NCBI GenBank assembly: GCA_038316335.1
Contig: JBBQAM010000004.1
Span: 1 to 64,000, forward strand
From: JALHST01 sp038316335
GTDB taxonomy: Bacteria > Bacteroidota > Bacteroidia > Flavobacteriales > Flavobacteriaceae
Reading direction: 5' to 3'
Length of the DNA stretch: 64,000 nucleotides
Both the position numbers and the translations under genes were made by a program. Each line of letters opens with the position of its first letter. Within the stretch, counting starts at the first letter, position 1. The notes under the pieces are model-generated. The model was given only the letters and a program-made list of their open reading frames with translations, had not been told where the DNA came from and made no database searches. Positions 37,009 through 45,138 of the stretch are shown here, piece by piece.

Positions 37009-37196
37009 ATGATACTGGTAAAGCAGCCCTGGCCACTACTCCTAAAAAAACTTCAGTCTCATTTTTTTATGGGCGGTTATTTGAATTAGCTATCAAGAAA
37101 TCAGGGCTGCATTTTACCGTTTAAGTTACGATTCATCAATCAAATTCGTCATAATCACCGAAAACGGATGTTTTAAAAACATCCGTTTTCGATTTT
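37009..37196 (+). ncRNA. Candidate small RNA, copy 3 of SusC-leader-like fold
   Basis: A predicted transcript of about 190 nt. Its 102-nt core (37017-37118) is closed by GGTAAA plus GCAGCCCTG pairing with CAGGGCTGC plus TTTACC, with two unpaired bases. The strong terminator at 37159-37197 ends it, and no gene on this strand lies between promoter and terminator. Relative to copy 1 the pair next to GTAAAG changes from T-A to G-C on both sides, and a U-G pair becomes C-G, so pairing is preserved. Ends are estimates. Confidence 0.6.
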
Positions 37197-37197
37197 T
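37159..37197 (+). terminator. Strong intrinsic terminator
   Basis: CGAAAACGGATGTTTT (37159-37174) pairs perfectly with AAAACATCCGTTTTCG (37176-37191), followed by ATTTTT. On the minus strand no T-run follows, so it serves a plus-strand transcript; the nearest one is the candidate RNA starting near 37009. Confidence 0.8.
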
Positions 37198-37217
37198 AGG
37201 TAGCCCACGACCGTTCG

Positions 37218-37721
37218 TCAATCGCTTCTTTTATAGATGCCGTCAAATGCGACTTGAACCACAAGACCATCCTGAAGAACTTCCCAAAGTTGTCGTACCG
37301 TTCCGTCATCATTTAAGATCCATTTAATCCTATTTATATAAAGTTTACCATCGGTACTGGCAAATTCATCGGAAGAAAGAACCATCTGGTTTCCCGTTCG
37401 GTTTCCTTTTAATTTAAGGTGTGTCCCCGAATTGTCGACCCATAGTTGTTCCCATTGCTTTGATTTCAAATTGAAAAAATTCAAGCTAGTGCCCGTATTT
37501 CCCCCAAGACCGATCCAATTTTCACGAAGAACACACCCCTCCTGCATTTTATCAATAGTATTCGTCCCCACGCGATTCCCGGCGTCATCGTACACCTCCC
37601 ACTCCCCCACCCAAAAATCAAAATCCCTATGATTTTCCGTACAACATGCACACGACTCATTTTGTGCCTTCGCACTAAAAAACGCGAAAAAAAGTATTGC
37701 AAATAAAATTCCTGACCGCAT
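37218..37721 (-). CDS. Exported hypothetical protein (DUF1579-like)
   Basis: A 167-residue protein with a signal peptide ending FFSAKAQ. HRDFDFWVGEWEVYD near residue 35 and LRENWIGLGGNTGTSLNFFN are typical of the small beta-barrel, lipocalin-like DUF1579 group. Starts further upstream (to 37826) would put residues before a good signal peptide, so 37721 is preferred. It lies 43 bp after the hydrolase gene on the same strand. Function unknown. Confidence 0.75.
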   Translation of the reverse strand: MRSGILFAILFFAFFSAKAQNESCACCTENHRDFDFWVGEWEVYDDAGNRVGTNTIDKMQEGCVLRENWIGLGGNTGTSLNFFNLKSKQWEQLWVDNSGTHLKLKGNRTGNQMVLSSDEFASTDGKLYINRIKWILNDDGTVRQLWEVLQDGLVVQVAFDGIYKRSD

Positions 37722-37764
37722 GTATTTCTTATATCTATTAGGTATAGCAATCAGTGGGTATATT

Positions 37765-38547
37765 TCAAGCGGGATGAGAAAGAAAACCAATGACCATATC
37801 GTTGAAAAGTTTGGGTTGCTCCACATTCACCACATGGCCACAATGTTCAATAAGAAGCAAACTAGAAGTAGTACTCTTTTGAACTGTTTTCCGAACTGAA
37901 GGAAGAAAAAGATAGTCTTCGCCGCCCATAACATATAAGGTGGGTATCTTAATATCAACCGTCCTGAAAAACCGCAACAAGGGATTGATTTGGGAACCTA
38001 ATTTATACCACCGAATAAATTCTTTTTGGTACAGTTTTTTTGCTTCGCGAACGAATAGCAATCTAGATTCCTTGTGATTGCTATCGGGCATTATCATAAA
38101 GGTAAAGAACCTATATAGCCAAATATACGGAACCAAGGATTTAAAGATGTTGCCCAGGCCCATCATCAACCGAAATCTAAAGTCAAGTTTCATGATCGCA
38201 CCGCCCATTACCATGCTTTCTACGCGTAGCGGGAATTTTTCGGCCAGATTCCGAATTAATACGGTCCCCAGTGAAATTCCGACGAAGTGTGCTTTTCCAA
38301 TTTTCAAAAAATCCAAGACCTCAACGATATCCTCGGTGATCTTGTCAAAATCATAGCGTTCATCAAAGGTGTTCACCAAACTCGGTCGGGAATCACCGTG
38401 TCCCCTGAGATCCAATAAGAGTACATTAAAATGCTCCTTGAATTCCTTGACTTGTTTATACCATACTGAGGAGCTACCTCCGGCACCATGTACGAAGGTA
38501 ACCCAGGTATGGGAACCGGGATTAAGATGTGTAATGTAGTTTAACAA
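37765..38547 (-). CDS. Alpha/beta-fold hydrolase
   Basis: A 260-residue cytoplasmic protein. The oxyanion region is VTFVHGAGGSSSVW, the nucleophile elbow is HFVGISLGTVL (Ser in GISLG) and the catalytic His is in IEHCGHVVNVEQP; DLRGHGDSR is a further family motif. It is a member of the large esterase/lipase/thioesterase superfamily, and the substrate cannot be read from sequence. Probably in one transcript with the DUF1579-like gene. Confidence 0.88.
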   Translation of the reverse strand: MLNYITHLNPGSHTWVTFVHGAGGSSSVWYKQVKEFKEHFNVLLLDLRGHGDSRPSLVNTFDERYDFDKITEDIVEVLDFLKIGKAHFVGISLGTVLIRNLAEKFPLRVESMVMGGAIMKLDFRFRLMMGLGNIFKSLVPYIWLYRFFTFMIMPDSNHKESRLLFVREAKKLYQKEFIRWYKLGSQINPLLRFFRTVDIKIPTLYVMGGEDYLFLPSVRKTVQKSTTSSLLLIEHCGHVVNVEQPKLFNDMVIGFLSHPA

Positions 38548-38777
38548 AGTGTTCTCGTAACATTCCTAAAGAAGGAAGCCACGCAATGTATTTAAACTTT
38601 TAATGCACCGAATACCCTATTGGAAAATTTTAACAACATATCCATTAAATTCACATCCAAAATGTAATCGAATTGTTAATAAAACATCAAATGAACCGAT
38701 ATTCGATTAAATTCAACGAAAGCCTACATCCAAAAATTAATCTATACCGTATATTTATTAGAACAAATTGCAAGACT

Positions 38778-38975
38778 ATGGAAAATCAATATTGTAAAGT
38801 AGGATCTGTAACCCCAATTACAACCGACGGCAATTTTATTAGCCTATTGGAGTATCAATATCAAAACTTCTTGGAAAAGGCCAGCAACTTGGAATACACC
38901 GATTCGAAATTGGTCGAATTCTTTGAGCAAAAAGCCCAAAAGATCAAAAGGATGCTCGAAAGTCTGGTGCAGTAA
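38778..38975 (+). CDS. Small conserved-looking hypothetical protein
   Basis: A 65-residue, charged protein (MENQYCKVGSVTPI...) with a helical second half (FEQKAQKIKRMLESL). It ends one base before the stop of the convergent pyrF gene. An upstream ATG at 38673 would add 35 residues of unlikely composition. No family is recognised. Confidence 0.55.
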   Translation: MENQYCKVGSVTPITTDGNFISLLEYQYQNFLEKASNLEYTDSKLVEFFEQKAQKIKRMLESLVQ

Positions 38976-39797
38976 TTAACCAAGTCTTTTTAGTTCAAGA
39001 GCCATTTGGCCTTGTATTTCTTTTGCTGCTTTGGCCGCAGCGTCCTCAAAATCAAGCTCATTCGAGGCATATATAATTGCACGGGAAGAATTTACCAATA
39101 ATCCTATTTTCGGGGTCATGCCATTTTCGCACACCTCCGTTAAACTTCCGCCTTGTGCGCCTACACCTGGCACCAATAAAAAATTGTTCGGGATTATCTT
39201 TCGAATGTCCTTCAGATAGCTTGCCTTGGTGGCACCTACAACATACATAAGATTTTGGGCGTTTCGATAGGATTGGGAGGTTTCCAAGACATTTTTATAA
39301 AGTTCCTTCCCTTCGACCGATTTAGTCTGAAAATCAAGCGCCCCTTGGTTTGAGGTCAAGGCAAGTAAAATGGTATGTTTATCCTTAAAGGCCAAAAAGG
39401 GTTCAACGGAATCCCTTCCCATATAAGGGGCTACGGTGACAGCGTCAAATTTTAACTCCTCAAAAAATGCCTTGGCATACTGTGTCGAAGTATTTCCGAT
39501 ATCACCACGCTTAGCATCAGCAATCGTAAATTGTTGGGGATAGGTTTTCTTGATGTAATTAATGGTTTTCTTTAATGATTTCCAGCCAGAAATACCATGT
39601 GCCTCATAAAAAGCCGTATTAGGCTTATAGGCTACACACAAATGTTGCGTGGCATCGATTATGGCCTTGTTGAAGGCGAAAATTGGGTCTTTTTCCCGTA
39701 GGAGGTGCTTCGGTATTTTAGTCAGGTCGGTATCAAGTCCAATACACAAAAAGGACTGCTTGGCATACATTTGATCAACAAGTTCTGCTGTCGTCAT
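38976..39797 (-). CDS. pyrF: Orotidine 5'-phosphate decarboxylase
   Basis: A 273-residue enzyme for the last step of UMP synthesis. The active-site signature is TIADAKRGDIGNTSTQYA (D-x-K-R-x-D); LVPGVGAQGGS lines the phosphate site. Its size and motifs place it in the group 2 (mycobacterial/Bacteroidota) OMP decarboxylases. It lies 8 bp after prfA and is co-transcribed, an arrangement often seen in Bacteroidota. Confidence 0.95.
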   Translation of the reverse strand: MTTAELVDQMYAKQSFLCIGLDTDLTKIPKHLLREKDPIFAFNKAIIDATQHLCVAYKPNTAFYEAHGISGWKSLKKTINYIKKTYPQQFTIADAKRGDIGNTSTQYAKAFFEELKFDAVTVAPYMGRDSVEPFLAFKDKHTILLALTSNQGALDFQTKSVEGKELYKNVLETSQSYRNAQNLMYVVGATKASYLKDIRKIIPNNFLLVPGVGAQGGSLTEVCENGMTPKIGLLVNSSRAIIYASNELDFEDAAAKAAKEIQGQMALELKRLG

Positions 39798-39805
39798 ACG
39801 TGTTC

Positions 39806-40882
39806 TTAAAATATTTCAGAAGCCGCCTTTAGTCGCTCTGTATTATCGACCAGGCTTAGCTCATTGATGATTCGTTGAATATCACCATCAAGGATATTCT
39901 GAAGGTCATACAGCGTCAGACCAATCCTATGGTCGGTAACACGGCCCTGCGGATAATTATAGGTTCTGATCTTTGCTGAACGATCCCCACTACTTACTTG
40001 TGAATTACGCTTGGCCGAATCCTCTTCTTGTTTTTTGGCAAGTTCCATGTCGTATAAACGCGAGCGCAAAACCCGAAATGCCTTCTCTTTATTTTTATGT
40101 TGTGATTTTTGATCTTGGCAAGTGGCTACCAATCCGGTGGGGATATGAGTCAATCGTACCGCTGAATACGTTGTATTTACTGATTGCCCACCTGGACCCG
40201 ATGAACAGAAAAAATCGATCCTTACATCCTTTGGGTCGATTTCCACATCAAAATCGTCGGCTTCAGGAAGTACCATGACCGTTGCTGCACTTGTATGAAC
40301 CCGCCCCTGGGTTTCAGTCTGTGGCACGCGTTGAACACGATGTACGCCTGCCTCAAACTTCAAGGTGCCATAGACATCCTCGCCAGAAACCTCGAATTGG
40401 ATCTCCTTGAAACCACCGCTTGTTCCTTCATTCAAATCGATTACATTGGTCTTCCAGCCCTTTGATTCGCAATATTTGGTATACATTCTAAAAAGATCCC
40501 CTGCAAAAATACTAGCTTCGTCCCCACCAGTGCCCGCTCGGATCTCGACAACGACATCTTTGCTATCTTCTGGATCCTTCGGTACCAGCATGAATTTTAT
40601 TTGCTCCTCCAATTTTGGTAAGTCACTTTTGGCTTCCTCCAATTGCATTTTTGCCATTTCGGTCATCTCGGCATCATTTCCGTCTGAAATTATGGCTTCG
40701 GCCTCTTCGATATTATTCGTGAGTTCGATAAAGCGCTCCCTTTTATCCATTAGGCTTTTAAGGTCCTTATACTCTTTAGTCAATTGTACATAGCGCTTTT
40801 GGTCCGAAATTACATTGGGTTGAATGATAAGATCGGAAATCTCATCAAAGCGCTGCTTTACAATATTCAGTTTATCTATCAT
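39806..40882 (-). CDS. prfA: Peptide chain release factor 1
   Basis: A 358-residue class I release factor reading UAA/UAG. The catalytic GGQ is in SSGPGGQSVNTTYSAVRLTHIPTG, and the stop-codon-reading region is HRVQRVPQTETQGRVHTSAA. The ATG at 40882 (MIDKLNIV) is chosen over a TTG two codons upstream. First gene of prfA-pyrF. Confidence 0.96.
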   Translation of the reverse strand: MIDKLNIVKQRFDEISDLIIQPNVISDQKRYVQLTKEYKDLKSLMDKRERFIELTNNIEEAEAIISDGNDAEMTEMAKMQLEEAKSDLPKLEEQIKFMLVPKDPEDSKDVVVEIRAGTGGDEASIFAGDLFRMYTKYCESKGWKTNVIDLNEGTSGGFKEIQFEVSGEDVYGTLKFEAGVHRVQRVPQTETQGRVHTSAATVMVLPEADDFDVEIDPKDVRIDFFCSSGPGGQSVNTTYSAVRLTHIPTGLVATCQDQKSQHKNKEKAFRVLRSRLYDMELAKKQEEDSAKRNSQVSSGDRSAKIRTYNYPQGRVTDHRIGLTLYDLQNILDGDIQRIINELSLVDNTERLKAASEIF

Positions 40883-41061
40883 GGTCAATCCTGCTCTTGG
40901 ACTGCGAATTTACGATAAATTTGTACATTATTTAGCCGTCGCGAGCGCGTCATCGATCTCAATTTGTTTGAATTTCATAGTTTGGTCCCTTGATTTTTCC
41001 TTGGAGCGACCATGAATCATTTTTTTTATAAGGAATTCAGGACTTTGGCAATTATAGGAGC

Positions 41062-41115
41062 TATGAAATCGCGCTTTGCCGCTATGAAATTAATGCATAA
41101 AAAAGCGATTTCATA
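41062..41115. repeat. Inverted repeat between prfA and apbE
   Basis: TATGAAATCGC (41062-41072) is perfectly repeated in inverse at 41105-41115, with a 32-nt loop that holds a second copy of GCTATGAAAT. No T-run follows on either strand. It lies in the 300-bp gap upstream of prfA and downstream of apbE. Confidence 0.5.
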
Positions 41116-41186
41116 TACCTAAATTAGACTATAAACCGATTCGTATTCAAGTAATCGATTCTTTTAGAAATAGGCGACCATGGATA

Positions 41187-42209
41187 TTAATTATTAAATA
41201 GAATTCCGCTGCTCTTGAACATTTTGTTATTGTTATCGACTAATATAACCTCAGTGCCCCCGAGCTGGTTGATCAAGGCTAGACCTGCATCCTTACCCAT
41301 TATAAATACCGCGGTTGCAAGGGCATCACAAAGCTCCGCACTCTTGGAGAATACAGATACCGAGGTAATTCCCGTTGCGGGATAACCGGTCCTAGGGTCA
41401 ATGATATGAGAATATTTATTACCATCAAATGCCACATATTTGTCCAAACTTCTGGAGGTGGCCACCGAAGATTCAACGATGGGCATCCATGTAAAAATCT
41501 TTCCATTGTTCATGGGATTTGCAATCCCGATCAACCATTTTTCGCCGCTGGTTTTCGTACCCCAAGTCGTTAAGTCCCCCGCCGCGTTAATTACACCGGC
41601 AACTACCTGTTTAGAGACCAAAAGCTCCTTTGCCTTATCGGCTGCGTACCCCTTGCCGATGGCACCAAATGAAATTTTCATTCCTTTATCCTTTAAAAAA
41701 ACCGTTTGTTCCTCTTCGTTTAATATTATTTTTTGGTAACCGACCTTGGTAATTGATTTTTTTATTTCCGCGGCCGTAGGTTTATATTGCATTGAGCCAT
41801 CAAATTTCCATACTTGATCGATGGAAGCGAAGGTTATGTCAAAGGCCCCATCGGTAATCAATGAAATCTGTTGCGAGCGTTCGATTAATTTAAAAAGTTC
41901 ATAGCTTACTTTGACCGGTTTTATCCCCGCATTTTTATTGATCAATGAAGTTTCCGAATCAGGTTTCCAGGACGAGATGATATCTTCTATACGACGTATC
42001 TCCCCGGCGGCCTCATCAATGTTGATATAGCCGATCTCCTCATTAGCAGCAACAACGGTAATATCAAACCGAGACCCCATAAGCGTCATCGCCTTCGTAA
42101 CGGTAATGTATTTTCGTTCCTGCCCGACAATAGTCAGGGTGAGAAAACATAAGAAAAGTGGAAGGAGCACTTTCACCTTAGAAGTTGATTTAATAGAGAA
42201 AGATGCCAT
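41187..42209 (-). CDS. apbE: FAD:protein FMN transferase ApbE
   Basis: A 340-residue exported enzyme that attaches FMN to Thr/Ser of partner proteins outside the cytoplasm. Motifs are AMTLMGSRFDITV, then ISFGAIGKGYAADKAKELL, VINAAGDLTTWG and SHIIDPRTGYPATGITSVSVFS, where the last block holds metal-binding and catalytic residues. The N-terminus has a signal segment (LLPLFLCFLTLTIVGQ). No obvious substrate flavoprotein (NqrB/C, RnfG-like) lies nearby; the neighbour upstream is a Rieske-type lipoprotein. Confidence 0.92.
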   Translation of the reverse strand: MASFSIKSTSKVKVLLPLFLCFLTLTIVGQERKYITVTKAMTLMGSRFDITVVAANEEIGYINIDEAAGEIRRIEDIISSWKPDSETSLINKNAGIKPVKVSYELFKLIERSQQISLITDGAFDITFASIDQVWKFDGSMQYKPTAAEIKKSITKVGYQKIILNEEEQTVFLKDKGMKISFGAIGKGYAADKAKELLVSKQVVAGVINAAGDLTTWGTKTSGEKWLIGIANPMNNGKIFTWMPIVESSVATSRSLDKYVAFDGNKYSHIIDPRTGYPATGITSVSVFSKSAELCDALATAVFIMGKDAGLALINQLGGTEVILVDNNNKMFKSSGILFNN

Positions 42210-42375
42210 GTATCGCAACGGATGACTTCCCCTTTGAATAGAAAAAGCCGTAATCGTTCCAAACTAGTGAACTCCCATACTTCCAGCACAAGAAACCTAC
42301 GAAACATAGGCATCAACGAGAAGATGTAGGCTAATTTATACATGGGGGATACGATGGACTTTTTTCAAATAGCGG

Positions 42376-42816
42376 TTATTCAAATACCCGAAGCAAATCC
42401 CCATTGAGTTCGGTAGTAAATATTTTTAATGGTTTTGGTTGCGCACTATCGACCTGATTCAGCGGCGTGCCATCTTGTTCAAATTTTGAGCCGTGCACGT
42501 CGCAATAAAATATACCGCCTTGACTCTCTATAAAGCGTACTTGATCGTATTGTTGGTGGCTACAGACTTGACTCGCAGCTACAAAATCACCTTGCAAATT
42601 TCTAACTACAACCACCAAATTCTTGAGAATAAAGCCGCCATTGGTAGCCAAATTGGCAGCTTCGGCAGAATTGAGGTCTACCGTAAAATCCACACCGGTA
42701 GGAATCGGCGTATTTCCCCCGTTCCCATCATCCTTTGAGCATCCTTGCAAGCAAGGAAAGGAGATTGCGAATGCAGCACCCACACCCAGTGTTCGTAAAA
42801 ATTCCTTTCTTTCCAT
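42376..42816 (-). CDS. Rieske 2Fe-2S lipoprotein
   Basis: A 146-residue protein with a membrane-export N-terminus (MERKEFLRTLGVGAAFAI, resembling a Tat signal) and a lipobox-like CLQGCSKDD. The two Rieske ligand pairs are CSH in QVCSHQQYDQ and CDVHGS in IFYCDVHGSKFEQDG. The spacing is that of a small, free-standing Rieske domain. It probably carries electrons at the outer face of the inner membrane. Position next to apbE hints at a shared redox role but the two are 166 bp apart. Confidence 0.87.
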   Translation of the reverse strand: MERKEFLRTLGVGAAFAISFPCLQGCSKDDGNGGNTPIPTGVDFTVDLNSAEAANLATNGGFILKNLVVVVRNLQGDFVAASQVCSHQQYDQVRFIESQGGIFYCDVHGSKFEQDGTPLNQVDSAQPKPLKIFTTELNGDLLRVFE

Positions 42817-42866
42817 AACACGCATGTTTATTATAGAAAACGAAGTAATCAGGGTAATCGTATGCC

Positions 42867-44045
42867 TTAATAGATAAAGGTGCCGTACGTACTTTTTATG
42901 GTCAGTTTTTTGGTGTTACTTTCCTCCACCCTTCCCACAATTTTCGCCGGGATTCTAAAAAGGGCTGAAATCTGTATTAAATCCTTGGCCACTGCTTCAT
43001 TTACATAGAGTTCCAGACGATGCCCACAATTAAACACTTGGTACATTTCCTTCCAATCGGTGTTCGACGCCTCCTGAATCAGTTTAAACAAGGGAGGCAC
43101 AGGAAATAGTTGATCTTTTATGATATGGAGCCGGTCTACGAAGTGGAGTATTTTGGTCTGTGCCCCGCCACTACAATGAACCATGCCATGAATATCTTGT
43201 GCATCATATTTCTGTAATACTTTTTTAACGACTGGAGCATACGTACGCGTAGGGGAAAGCACTAATTTTCCGGCATCCAAAGGGGCGTCCTTTACAGAAT
43301 CGGTCAGCCGCGTGCTCCCAGAATAAACTAATTCGGAAGGTACGGCGGCATCGTAACTTTCGGGATATTTTTCGGCCAAGTACTTACCGAATACATCATG
43401 ACGTGCCGAAGTGAGTCCGTTGCTACCCATTCCCCCATTATAACTCTTCTCATAGGTCGCCTGCCCATAAGAAGCCAACCCAACGATGACATCCCCAGCC
43501 CGGATGTTGGCATTATCTATGACCTCACTTCTTCTTAGGCGCGCAGTGACGGTAGAATCAACGATGATTGTTCGAACTAAATCACCTACGTCGGCCGTTT
43601 CACCTCCAGTAGAATGAATGTTTATTCCAAATGCCCTAAGGTCGGCAATCAATTCTTCCGTGCCATTGATGATTGCCGAGATTACCTCGCCTGGAATCAA
43701 ATTTTTATTTCTACCTATGGTCGAGGACAACATAATATTATCAATGGCTCCTACACAGATCAAATCATCAATATTCATGATAAGTGCGTCTTGGGCGATA
43801 CCTTTCCAAACCGAGATATCACCCGTTTCCCGCCAATACAAATAAGCGAGGGACGATTTCGTTCCGGCACCATCGGCATGCATTACCAAGCAATAGGCCT
43901 CATCTTGGGTCAAGTAGTCAGGAACAATCTTACAGAAAGCCTTGGGAAACAGCCCCTTATCAAGGTTTTTTATGGCATTATGTACATCTTCCTTTGAAGC
44001 TGAAACGCCACGCTGACTATATCTTTTACTTGTTGAGGAACCCAT
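42867..44045 (-). CDS. purM: Phosphoribosylformylglycinamidine cyclo-ligase-like (AIR synthase)
   Basis: A 392-residue PurM-fold protein. Blocks are YLTQDEAYCLVMHADGAGTKSSLAY, then MNIDDLICVGAIDNIML, INIHSTGGETADVGDLV and GMVHCSGGAQTKILHF. It is longer than the 345-residue enterobacterial enzyme, as I believe is usual for Bacteroidota, where it is the purine-pathway AIR synthase. The start at 44045 (MGSSTSKRYSQRGVSAS) is preferred over 44072. Its ancestral neighbours prfA-pyrF are just downstream, separated here by apbE and the Rieske gene. Confidence 0.85.
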   Translation of the reverse strand: MGSSTSKRYSQRGVSASKEDVHNAIKNLDKGLFPKAFCKIVPDYLTQDEAYCLVMHADGAGTKSSLAYLYWRETGDISVWKGIAQDALIMNIDDLICVGAIDNIMLSSTIGRNKNLIPGEVISAIINGTEELIADLRAFGINIHSTGGETADVGDLVRTIIVDSTVTARLRRSEVIDNANIRAGDVIVGLASYGQATYEKSYNGGMGSNGLTSARHDVFGKYLAEKYPESYDAAVPSELVYSGSTRLTDSVKDAPLDAGKLVLSPTRTYAPVVKKVLQKYDAQDIHGMVHCSGGAQTKILHFVDRLHIIKDQLFPVPPLFKLIQEASNTDWKEMYQVFNCGHRLELYVNEAVAKDLIQISALFRIPAKIVGRVEESNTKKLTIKSTYGTFIY

Positions 44046-44151
44046 TAAATGAAGTTTGCGGCAAGAAAACAAAAAAAACGATCTGTTGAAAGTAAAGGTC
44101 CATATAAAATTTGCCGCGCACCTGAATTCGCATAAAAATTAATCGGATCCT

Positions 44152-44985
44152 CTAAAATTTTTGATAAATACCGAAGCTAAGTACTTCTCTTTTCGGAACG
44201 TTCTTTCCCGATAGGGCTCCGGCATAACCTGCCAAGAGTCCAAAATTCGAACTAATCTCACCGATGACTTTGACACCAAAGGCAACGAACTCCTGATCAT
44301 TGACATAGAGGGCGGTCAACATGTTGCTTTGGGGCACTAAAATATCCCCATTCCTCAACGATATTAAGGAGTTGAGATACCCGATCAGCAACATCGGTCT
44401 TATGGGTCGGGTACCAATTTCCGCTCCCAGCTTAAAATTCGAGCTATAGCCACTAAATCGCAGGTCAAAACCGGTATACGCCTGGGCATAAAAACCTTTA
44501 AAACTTTTGCCAATATTTAAGGTAGGGGCTATTGAGTAGGTGTCATAACCCGTTCGAAGTCCCGATTCATTATCGAAAGATCCTGTTGCCGCATCAATGG
44601 TTACTTGGCCTGATACAATCCAATCCTTAACAGGCAAGCGATGCTTGATGCCGATCATTATATTTCCCAATGCGTTATTTGATCCCCTAGTGGTAACGGG
44701 ATTGGCCGTTGGCGTCACAAGGGGCCCAGCCTCCAAAATCTTGAATGGAATACCTAAAACCAACGTGGTCTTATCCGACGCACCGAATTCTCCATAAAAT
44801 TGCAAGGTATTATCCGAGATTTTTCGTTCGCTCGCATAATCGGGATTTCCAAAAATACTTGAATAGTTGGCAATCGTGCTATAGGAAACCTGTAGATAGG
44901 CTTCCCCCTTTTTTTGTGTCCAGGCACTTTGGGAAAATGATGAAATTGTGTATAATCCGATAATGACAAAAACTGCATTCCTCAT
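44152..44985 (-). CDS. Putative outer-membrane beta-barrel protein
   Basis: A 277-residue protein with a signal peptide ending SSFSQ and then repeated amphipathic strands rich in Tyr/Gly (AYLQVSYSTIANYSS, LQFYGEFGASDKTTLVLGIPF), ending with an aromatic C-terminus (EVLSFGIYQKF). It resembles MetA-pathway/transporter-type barrels of Bacteroidota. Function unknown. It lies between the purM and GSIII genes on the same strand, with gaps too long to be sure of an operon. Confidence 0.7.
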   Translation of the reverse strand: MRNAVFVIIGLYTISSFSQSAWTQKKGEAYLQVSYSTIANYSSIFGNPDYASERKISDNTLQFYGEFGASDKTTLVLGIPFKILEAGPLVTPTANPVTTRGSNNALGNIMIGIKHRLPVKDWIVSGQVTIDAATGSFDNESGLRTGYDTYSIAPTLNIGKSFKGFYAQAYTGFDLRFSGYSSNFKLGAEIGTRPIRPMLLIGYLNSLISLRNGDILVPQSNMLTALYVNDQEFVAFGVKVIGEISSNFGLLAGYAGALSGKNVPKREVLSFGIYQKF

Positions 44986-45138
44986 AAAACAGGTATTGAT
45001 TTTATAAGTAGTCAGTATTTATATCCAATCATTACATACAGACAGCCGAAAATTCAATAAATGAATACCTCAACCCATCACAATTGCCCTGATTGCAAAA
45101 ATCTAAACACGCAGTAAGCTGTTGCCAATGTTTGTCTG

